Of a stretch of DNA of 64,000 nt, positions 58,372-64,000 are shown piece by piece. This stretch comes from VAZQ01 sp034669045 (GTDB lineage Bacteria; Pseudomonadota; Alphaproteobacteria; Rhizobiales; Xanthobacteraceae), in contig JAXDOD010000062.1 of the NCBI GenBank assembly GCA_034669045.1, forward strand, positions 1-64,000, read 5' to 3'. Numbering within the stretch: position 1 is the first letter of the stretch; the number at the start of each line of letters is the position of its first letter. Under the pieces are notes generated by a model. It was given only the letters and a program-made list of their open reading frames with translations, was not told the DNA's origin and did no database searches. The translations under genes and the position numbers were made by a program.

Positions 58372-59028
58372 TCAGCCCGCCTTTTTCATTTCGAGGTAGG
58401 CTGCACCGGCGGCATCGACCGCCTTGTGGGCGCGCTGGACGGCCGGACGGGTGTCGATCGCGTTGAACCAGCGCTTCACGTTGGGATAGTCGTCGAGGCT
58501 GATGCCCTCGTTCTTGGGATTGCGCAGCCACACGTAGGTCGCCATGTCGGCGATCGAATAGTCGCCCGCGAGATACTCGACCTCGCCCAGGCGCTTCTCC
58601 AGCACCTTGGTGAGCCGCGCCGCTTCCTTGGCGTAACGATCGATCGCGTAGGGGATCTTCTCCGGCGTCTTGTTGAGGAAGTGGTTGGCCTGCCCGAACA
58701 GCGGCCCGATATTGGCCATCTGGAACATCACCCATTCGATCGCGCGATAGCGCCCGGCCGCGTCCTTGCCGATGAACTTGCCGTACTTGTCGCCGAGATA
58801 GATCAGGATCGCGCCCGATTCGAACAGCGACAGCGGCTTGCCGCCCGGCCCGTCCTGGTCGACGATCGCGGGCACCTTGCTGTTCGGGCAGATCTTGACG
58901 AAGTCCGGCAGGAACTGCTCGCCGGTGCGGATGTTGACCATGTGCATCCGGTAGGGGACCTCCGCCTCTTCCAGGAAGATCGGTATCTTGCGGCTGTTGC
59001 CGGTGGTCCAGGTGTAAACGTCGATCAC
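58372..59028 (-). CDS. Glutathione S-transferase (YfcG/YghU-like)
   Basis: 218 residues. A thioredoxin-like N-terminal domain (IDVYTWTTGNSRKIPIFLEE, then NSKVPAIVDQDGPGGKPLSL and FESGAILIYLGDKYG) is followed by a helical C-terminal domain with YLAGDYSIADMATYVWLRNP. The TTGNSRK motif is that of Nu-class GSTs such as YfcG, which act as disulfide reductases or peroxidases with bound glutathione. The start is GTG 59028, with GGAGA upstream. It is divergent from the glutamine-synthetase-like gene. Confidence 0.9.
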   Translation of the reverse strand: MIDVYTWTTGNSRKIPIFLEEAEVPYRMHMVNIRTGEQFLPDFVKICPNSKVPAIVDQDGPGGKPLSLFESGAILIYLGDKYGKFIGKDAAGRYRAIEWVMFQMANIGPLFGQANHFLNKTPEKIPYAIDRYAKEAARLTKVLEKRLGEVEYLAGDYSIADMATYVWLRNPKNEGISLDDYPNVKRWFNAIDTRPAVQRAHKAVDAAGAAYLEMKKAG

Positions 59029-59172
59029 GTCATTCTCCCTTGTTCAGCGCGATCGCTCGGCACTCGTTGATGGGCAGAGCGCCAATGCGGTCATGCGCAG
59101 CAGAAAAATCCTCGCATGTGTCTTGTCCTTGTTGCGCTCCGGAGCTTGGCCGGCTGACCGAGCCAAGGCAAG

Positions 59173-59202
59173 TGGCTCAAGCGTTGTATGGCTCAAGCGT
59201 TG
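59173..59202. repeat. 14-bp direct repeat in the GST/ligase divergent promoter
   Basis: TGGCTCAAGCGTTG occurs at 59173-59186 and again at 59189-59202, a 16-base period, 33 bases before the ATG of the glutamine-synthetase-like gene. It may bind a regulator as tandem half-sites, or be a chance small duplication. It is the only structure seen in the 207-base divergent gap. Confidence 0.6.
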
Positions 59203-59235
59203 GAGATCGACTAACCTCCGTCTCGGAGGGCCCGC

Positions 59236-60699
59236 ATGTCGTCATCCGAGGACCGATCGGCCGCGCAAAATTTCATCGAGCGCCACGGGCTGTGGAGCGG
59301 CGAGCAGTTCGAGGCGGCCGCGAGGGCGGAGCGGCTGATCGAAAGCGAGCGGCTCGAGGTCGTGCGGCTCTCGTTTCCCGACCAGCACGGCATCCTGCGC
59401 GGCAAGCAGATCATGGCGGGCGACGCCGCCGCCGTGATGCGCAACGGCTGCAGCATCACCACCACGCTGCTCGCCAAGGATACGTCGCAGAAGAGCGTGT
59501 TTCCGGTTTTTACCAGCGGCGGCGGCTTCGGCATGCGCGCGATGGAGGGCGGCGCCGATTTCCTGATGATCGCCGACCCCACCACGTTCCGCGTGCTGCC
59601 CTGGGCGCCGCAGACCGGCTGGGTCCTGTGCGACATCTATTTTCCCGACGGGCGGCCGGTGCCGTTCTCGACCCGCCACCTCTATCGGCGCGTGCTGCAC
59701 ACGCTCGGCGAGGCCGGGTTCGATTACATGGCGGGGCTCGAGGTCGAGTTTCACATCTTCAAGCTCGACAACCCACGTATCGACCCGTCGCAAGCCGCAT
59801 GGCCGCCGCAGCCGCCGGCGGTGAGCCTGATCTCGCCGGGTTATGCCTATCTCACGGAGACGCGCTTCGACCAGATGGAGCCGATCCTGGAGGCCGTGCG
59901 CCGCGACGTGGTCGCGCTCGGCCTGCCGCTGCGCTCGGTCGAGATCGAGCTTGGTCCCAGCCAATGCGAGTTCACGTTCCACCCGCAGGTCGGGCTCGCG
60001 CCCGCCGACACCATGATGCTGTTTCGCAGCGCCGTGAAGCAGAGCTGCCGCCGCCAGGGCTTTCACGCAAGCTTCATGTGCCGGCCGAAGCTGCCCCATG
60101 CGCTGTCGAGCGGCTGGCATCTGCATCAGTCGCTGCTCGACAGGAACGAGGGCGGCAACGCCTTCATGGCGGCGGACGAGGGGCCTTTGTCGCAGACCGG
60201 CCGGCATTTTCTCGGCGGGCTGCTTGCGCATGCGCGGGCGGCGACGGCCTTCGCCACGCCGACCATCAACGGCTACAAACGCTATCGTTCCTATGCGCTG
60301 GCGCCGGACCGCGTCATCTGGGGGCACGACAATCGCGGCGTGATGATCCGGGCGCTGGGCGGCGCCGGCGACCCGGCGACGCGGCTCGAGAACCGGGTCG
60401 GGGAGCCGGCCGCCAATCCCTATCTCTACATGGCCGCGCAGATCGTCACCGGCCTCGACGGAATGGCGCGCGCGTTGGATCCCGGGCCCTCGGCCGACAC
60501 GCCCTATGAGACCGCGGCGCTGCTTCTGCCGAGAAGCCTCGAGGAAGCGCTGCAAGCGCTGCGCGAGGACCAATGCCTCGCCGACGGGTTCGGCCAGGAG
60601 TTCATCGACTATTATCTGCGCCTCAAGGAGGCCGAGGTCGCGCGCTACCAGTCGGAGGTGACCGAGTGGGAGCAGCGGGAATATTTCGAGTTGTTCTAG
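59236..60699 (+). CDS. Glutamine-synthetase-family ligase (PuuA/GlnT-like)
   Basis: 487 residues. The N-terminal beta-grasp part (VRLSFPDQHGILRGKQIMAG) and the catalytic GS domain are present: AGLEVEFHIFKLD (metal Glu), VEIELGPSQCEFTFHP, SGWHLHQSLLD, INGYKRYRSYAL and ENRVGEPAANPYLYMAAQI. The adenylylation tyrosine region of housekeeping GlnA is lacking. Relatives join glutamate to amines such as putrescine (PuuA) or aromatic amines, so it is probably a gamma-glutamyl ligase in amine catabolism. GGAGGG precedes ATG 59236. Confidence 0.87.
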   Translation: MSSSEDRSAAQNFIERHGLWSGEQFEAAARAERLIESERLEVVRLSFPDQHGILRGKQIMAGDAAAVMRNGCSITTTLLAKDTSQKSVFPVFTSGGGFGMRAMEGGADFLMIADPTTFRVLPWAPQTGWVLCDIYFPDGRPVPFSTRHLYRRVLHTLGEAGFDYMAGLEVEFHIFKLDNPRIDPSQAAWPPQPPAVSLISPGYAYLTETRFDQMEPILEAVRRDVVALGLPLRSVEIELGPSQCEFTFHPQVGLAPADTMMLFRSAVKQSCRRQGFHASFMCRPKLPHALSSGWHLHQSLLDRNEGGNAFMAADEGPLSQTGRHFLGGLLAHARAATAFATPTINGYKRYRSYALAPDRVIWGHDNRGVMIRALGGAGDPATRLENRVGEPAANPYLYMAAQIVTGLDGMARALDPGPSADTPYETAALLLPRSLEEALQALREDQCLADGFGQEFIDYYLRLKEAEVARYQSEVTEWEQREYFELF

Positions 60700-60859
60700 T
60701 TCCAACGTTCCACAGTGGATCACTTCCGCGCTACAATGCCGGTCGGGATGGCAGAGAGGGGTAGAGGGCTCCGGCGGGGGAGCTTTTGGCTACGATCGCG
60801 TGCCGCCTCCATCACCTCCCCGGCCCGCGCTGGCTCGCTTTTCAGACGAAATACAATCA

Positions 60860-61798
60860 TTACCCCCGAGGGAGCGGGATGGGGACCGAAGAGCCACCAC
60901 CCAAGTAGTTGTCGCCATAAGACAACCCGCCTCCCTCATCCAATGCTTTCCACGGTTTCTGGGAGTTCGGATCCATCGTTGATTGTGCAATTACAAATCG
61001 AGCGTTTCTACCAGAAACCACGACGCCCGAGTCCCCGTTAAAGACGGACGTGCAACGGGTGACAAAAAGGTAAGTAAGCGGACCCGAAATAGTTTGGAGG
61101 ACGAAAAGGCCATCGAGCGCGTTGTGCGCAGATACGCTATCCGTCACGGAAGCCTGGACATTTCCATTGGTGAGGTTGCCGAATACACCGATACCGTGGG
61201 TACCACTGTTGTACACCTCTACTCGGTTAAAGAGTGCATTCACGTCTGCAGAGAAGGTCGGCTGGACAACGATTCCCACAAAGCCATTATTGGCAACGTA
61301 GGTGTCCGACACGGTCGCTGTGCTTGTGGTACTGGGAATAATAGCGATGCCGTGATTGATGAGGTTGCGCACCACACAGTTCTGAATGGTCAAGGATTTG
61401 GCTGTCAGAAGCACAATTCCACTTGAACCGACACCGGCCCCCTCGATGATCAGGCCGCGCAGATTGACAATGCCATTCGCTCCGGCATCGATCGTGATCC
61501 CGTCGGCACCCGAGGGAACCAAAACGCCAGCGGATCCAACCCCGTCATTCACAATGCTGATCGATTTGGTGATCATCACTGTTCCGTACCCGGCAGGATC
61601 GAGCGTGTTGATTTCGCCGCCGGCGTTGGTCTTGTCGTGCGCGCCCTGCAAGGTTCGGCAGGGCGTGGTGCGGGCGCAGTTATTAGTATCGCTGCCGCTC
61701 GCCGAGACAAACGTCCTGCCAAGCTGAGCCTGGACCGGCCCGGTGGGTACTGCGACTGCAAATACAATTGCGGCAGCCAAGAATGCGGTTTGCTTCAT
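60860..61798 (-). CDS. Secreted right-handed parallel beta-helix protein
   Basis: 312 residues with signal peptide MKQTAFLAAAIVFAVAVPTG. TFVSASGSDTNNCARTTPCR and GGEINTLDPAGYGTVMITKS lead into beta-helix coils (IVNLRGLIIEGAGVGSSGIV, IQNCVVRNLINHGIAIIPST, TYVANNGFVGIVVQPTF). It ends in LSYGDNYLGGGSSVPIP. Such proteins bind or cleave polysaccharide or serve as surface structures; no catalytic residues are evident. The coding DNA is visibly less GC-rich than its neighbours, which hints at acquisition. A decayed paralogue fragment lies upstream. Confidence 0.8.
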   Translation of the reverse strand: MKQTAFLAAAIVFAVAVPTGPVQAQLGRTFVSASGSDTNNCARTTPCRTLQGAHDKTNAGGEINTLDPAGYGTVMITKSISIVNDGVGSAGVLVPSGADGITIDAGANGIVNLRGLIIEGAGVGSSGIVLLTAKSLTIQNCVVRNLINHGIAIIPSTTSTATVSDTYVANNGFVGIVVQPTFSADVNALFNRVEVYNSGTHGIGVFGNLTNGNVQASVTDSVSAHNALDGLFVLQTISGPLTYLFVTRCTSVFNGDSGVVVSGRNARFVIAQSTMDPNSQKPWKALDEGGGLSYGDNYLGGGSSVPIPLPRG

Positions 61799-61995
61799 GC
61801 TCGCCTCTTTTGGAAGGGTTCAAAGGGCAGGGTGAATTCGAAGCGAATGCGTCAGGAGAACGAGGGTGATGGGTTCACACCTTTTGTGCAAGAGCGCAGG
61901 GGTCTGCTGGTCGATCGCAGCTAGAACCGCAACGAAGACGCGGACAGTATGCGCGAAACTGGAGAATTGATAGGAAGCCTGGCGAATTCTCTTGA

Positions 61996-62292
61996 TTAAG
62001 CTAAAAGCGGCTTCTCTGCTCGCGCTGACTTCTGCCATCGCTTTGAAACGAGCGGCGGGATTCCACGGTCATCGGTGTTGCCATCAAAGGCGTTGTCCCC
62101 GTAGCTCAGGAAAATCCCACCAGATGTCGTGGACCAGCCAAAGCCATTTCCCGTCACTATCGATTGAACTGCCCTGACGGTCGCGTTCGCGCCACCGTTC
62201 GACGAAATTCCGCTACCATTGTTGGACGAAACCGAACGTGCAACCATCAGGCTACTGATGCCGCGCCCGGCAAGGTAACGAGAAAAGCCGCT
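61996..62292 (-). pseudogene. C-terminal remnant of a second beta-helix protein
   Basis: The frame ending at 61996 reads ISSLMVARSVSSNNGSGISS, NATVRAVQSIVTGNGFGW and GGIFLSYGDNAFDGNTDD, which parallels the C-terminus of the gene at 60860 (VTRCTSVFNGDSGVVVSG ... GGGLSYGDNYLGG). No start or N-terminal two thirds exists: upstream the frame runs into the alpha/beta hydrolase gene. It is a truncated tandem copy. Confidence 0.7.
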
Positions 62293-62342
62293 ATTCGCAT
62301 TTCTGGTTTGCCGAGGCCGGTTGAGAGCCTCTGCTGCCCCGA

Positions 62343-63212
62343 TCACCTTTTGAGGAACGGCACGGCGAGCGTGTGAAAAAGCTCGGCGGCGTCCCACGGC
62401 ACGAGATGCTTGCAGCCGTCGGCGAAATGCAGATCGAGCTGCGGATAGCGCTCCTTCAACAGCGTGGCACGCTCTTCCGCGCGGGCACGATCGTTGCGGC
62501 CGTAGATCAGGAGGAGCGGCATCTTGAGCTCGGTGAGCCGCTGCCACATCAGCATCGCCTTGCCGCCCCCGCCGCCATCCTCGCCGGCGGCGGCATGGCG
62601 CCGCACGAACTGCGCGAAGCACGGGCCGATGCTGTTCTGGTGGCGCAGCGCAAGCTCCTCGTCGGTGATCAGTTCGTGATGAAAGAGGTTTGCCTCCAGC
62701 AAAGCGCGCGTATCCTCGAGCGTGGGCTCGTTCTTGACCATGCGGTCTTCGAGCCGCGCCTGCGCCGCGCCCTCACGCCCGCCGACCTTGGCGCCGCCGG
62801 TCTCGAGCGGCGGGAGCAGGCTTCCGGTGCCGAGCACGATGACGTGCGAAACGCGGTCCGGGTTCTTGAGCGCGATGTTCACCACCGGCCCGCCGGCGGA
62901 GGAATGGCCGATCAGCGCGGCTTTCTGCAGCCCGAGCGCGTCCATGAAACGCAGGATGAACGCGTTGCGGGCCGCACCGCCGAGGTCGCCTGCCGGATCG
63001 CTCTTGCCGAAGCCCGGCAGGTCGAGCGCGATCGCCCGGATGCCCTGGGCGCCGAGCGCGCGCAGGTTGCGGCGAAAGACGTCGGCCGAGGAGCCGAGCG
63101 AGCTGCCGTGCAGCAGGATCGCGGGCACGCCGCTGCCGTCTTCCAGGTAACGCGCCTTGCGACCATCGACGGAGACGAAGCGATCATCGGTGCGAACCGC
63201 GATATTCATCAT
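62343..63212 (-). CDS. Alpha/beta hydrolase
   Basis: 289-residue cytoplasmic alpha/beta-hydrolase of the MhpC/epoxide-hydrolase-like type: PAILLHGSSLGSSADVFRRN (oxyanion loop), RAIALDLPGFGKSDPAG, nucleophile Ser in LIGHSSAGGPVVN, acid near LLLIYGRNDRARAE, and the catalytic His in CKHLVPWDAAE. The substrate cannot be read. GGGAG six bases before ATG 63212 supports the start. The YciI gene lies 52 bases upstream on the same strand. Confidence 0.87.
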   Translation of the reverse strand: MMNIAVRTDDRFVSVDGRKARYLEDGSGVPAILLHGSSLGSSADVFRRNLRALGAQGIRAIALDLPGFGKSDPAGDLGGAARNAFILRFMDALGLQKAALIGHSSAGGPVVNIALKNPDRVSHVIVLGTGSLLPPLETGGAKVGGREGAAQARLEDRMVKNEPTLEDTRALLEANLFHHELITDEELALRHQNSIGPCFAQFVRRHAAAGEDGGGGGKAMLMWQRLTELKMPLLLIYGRNDRARAEERATLLKERYPQLDLHFADGCKHLVPWDAAELFHTLAVPFLKR

Positions 63213-63264
63213 CGAAAACTCCCTTGCAGTTCCGCCATCATACCGCTCCGGCGGCGCGCCGTCC

Positions 63265-63573
63265 TCAACGGCCGGCGATGCGCTGCCAGGGCACGAGCTT
63301 GAGGCGGCGGGTGCCGTTGGCGATATAGGGCTCGCTGTTGGCGATGGTCTCGGCCTCCGCGCGCGTCGCCGCGCGGAAGATGATCATGCCGGTGCCGAAG
63401 CGGTTGCCGGTATCGTCAAGAAACGGCCCGGCGCCCACCAGCATGCCCTTGGCTTCGAGGTCGTGGATGAATTGGTGATGGAGCTCCGTGAGCGCTTCCT
63501 TGCTGAGGGCGATCTGCGGCGGCGGCTCGATCACCTCGTTGTTGATCACCCAGCATTGCTCGCGTTCGCTCAT
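63265..63573 (-). CDS. YciI-family protein
   Basis: 102-residue ferredoxin-like-fold protein of the YciI family: CWVINNEVIEPPPQIALSKE, HHQFIHDLEAKGMLVGAGPF, GTGMIIFRAATRAEAETIAN, SEPYIANGTRRLKLVPWQRI. The conserved His in the HHQFI helix and the GPF/GTGMIIF pair are family features. The function is generally unknown. ATG 63573 gives the normal length; the frame upstream to 63666 has no family resemblance. Confidence 0.85.
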   Translation of the reverse strand: MSEREQCWVINNEVIEPPPQIALSKEALTELHHQFIHDLEAKGMLVGAGPFLDDTGNRFGTGMIIFRAATRAEAETIANSEPYIANGTRRLKLVPWQRIAGR

Positions 63574-63691
63574 GGAGGCCTTCCCGGCATTGGTTGATCG
63601 TCCGCGGCCAGGATAGGGCAAGCCAGGAGCCGCCAAAAGGCAATTCGCGCGCGGCCCGGACCGCACGCGCGCCGGCCAGCGTATGATGTGT

Positions 63692-64000
63692 TTAAGGCTT
63701 GGTCCCGCGGCAGATGTACCAGGAGCCGAACATGAACTCCTCCATCTGCACCTCGTCGGTGAAGCGCGCGAGGTCGTCCCACGGCCGGATCAGCGGATTG
63801 CCGAGCATGGTGCGCTTCATCAGCCAGAGGCTGAAGGGCAGCACGAGCCGTCCACCCAGCCCCGGCGGCAGCTTGGCGTCCATGATGACGAGCCGTCCGC
63901 CGGGACGGAGCTGGTTCCAGGCCTGCCGCAGCACCACGAGATGATGCGGCATGGTGTTGTAGGACAGTCCGAACATCGCGCCGTCGAGCGGCTGCGGGGC
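63692..64000 (-). CDS. SAM-dependent methyltransferase (C-terminal part)
   Basis: Last 103 codons of a class I methyltransferase that enters from the right edge. It contains PLDGAMFGLSYNTMPHHLVV, LRQAWNQLRPGGRLVIMDAK (motif of the beta-4/beta-5 region) and ends FMFGSWYICRGTKP. This resembles UbiE/MenG-like or phosphatidylethanolamine-type methyltransferases. The SAM-binding glycine motif lies outside the window, so the substrate remains open. Confidence 0.8.
   Translation of the reverse strand, partial: APQPLDGAMFGLSYNTMPHHLVVLRQAWNQLRPGGRLVIMDAKLPPGLGGRLVLPFSLWLMKRTMLGNPLIRPWDDLARFTDEVQMEEFMFGSWYICRGTKP

Noticed and set aside
60766..60787. Possible terminator after the glutamine-synthetase-like gene (GCTCC, GGAGC, TTTT)
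   Set aside because: The stem is only 5 bp with four T; too weak to annotate and about 70 bases from the stop.

Overview
The window is about 64 kb of GC-rich DNA (roughly two thirds G+C by eye) from an alphaproteobacterium, most likely Hyphomicrobiales close to Bradyrhizobium or Xanthobacteraceae. The strongest support is the complete acpXL-fabZ-fabF2-fabF1-adh-lpxXL cluster (9508-14727), which makes the very-long-chain hydroxy fatty acid of rhizobial lipid A. Tandem kup genes, a Sec-exported heme-binding (GlcG/HbpS) family and REP-like palindromes agree with this. I see no rRNA, tRNA, CRISPR array, phage or insertion-sequence transposase. The window reads as ordinary chromosome with some accessory islands.

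Layout. 1-6617: a Tat-exported HisC-like aminotransferase (partial), a foldback element, two potassium transporters and a two-gene membrane operon. 7091-9498: rhodanese, a GIDE-domain protein and an orphan polyamine-binding protein. 9508-15902: the lipid A very-long-chain fatty acid operon plus a desaturase. 16229-20893: two heme-binding paralogues and a phnDCEE transporter. 21200-30354: small housekeeping and regulatory genes (RlpA-like, DedA, copper chaperone, EAL phosphodiesterase), a TRAFs-binding/TPR protein, and an operon of two secreted paralogues with a third heme-binding protein. 30399-30679: a frameshifted small gene.

31039-44152 is the most interesting stretch. A plus-strand operon encodes an Hpt protein, a BcsB-like periplasmic subunit, a GT2 synthase with an N-terminal GspE_N/MshEN domain instead of a C-terminal PilZ domain, a polytopic membrane protein, and a receiver fused to a dead GGDEF domain. 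A beta-barrel-like protein follows. This converges on a minus-strand operon encoding a Cache/PAS hybrid histidine kinase, a receiver-Hpt protein and a GH113-like glycosidase, joined by 4-base start/stop overlaps. I infer a self-contained, two-component- and possibly c-di-GMP-controlled exopolysaccharide system, with polymer synthesis, trimming and a phosphorelay in one place.

44414-64000: EutA-like reactivase, bicupin and MarR with a palindromic operator; HerA-like ATPase; a catabolic operon (two tandem solute-binding proteins, a racemase-like protein lacking the usual cysteines, TcuA-like flavoprotein, MmgE/PrpD protein) with a duplicated promoter; BoxD/PaaZ-like aldehyde dehydrogenase; GST; glutamine-synthetase-like ligase; a beta-helix protein with a decayed paralogue; alpha/beta hydrolase; YciI protein; and the end of a methyltransferase gene. 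REP-like palindromes sit between several convergent gene pairs. All functional calls come from reading translated sequence and recognising motifs; no database search was possible.
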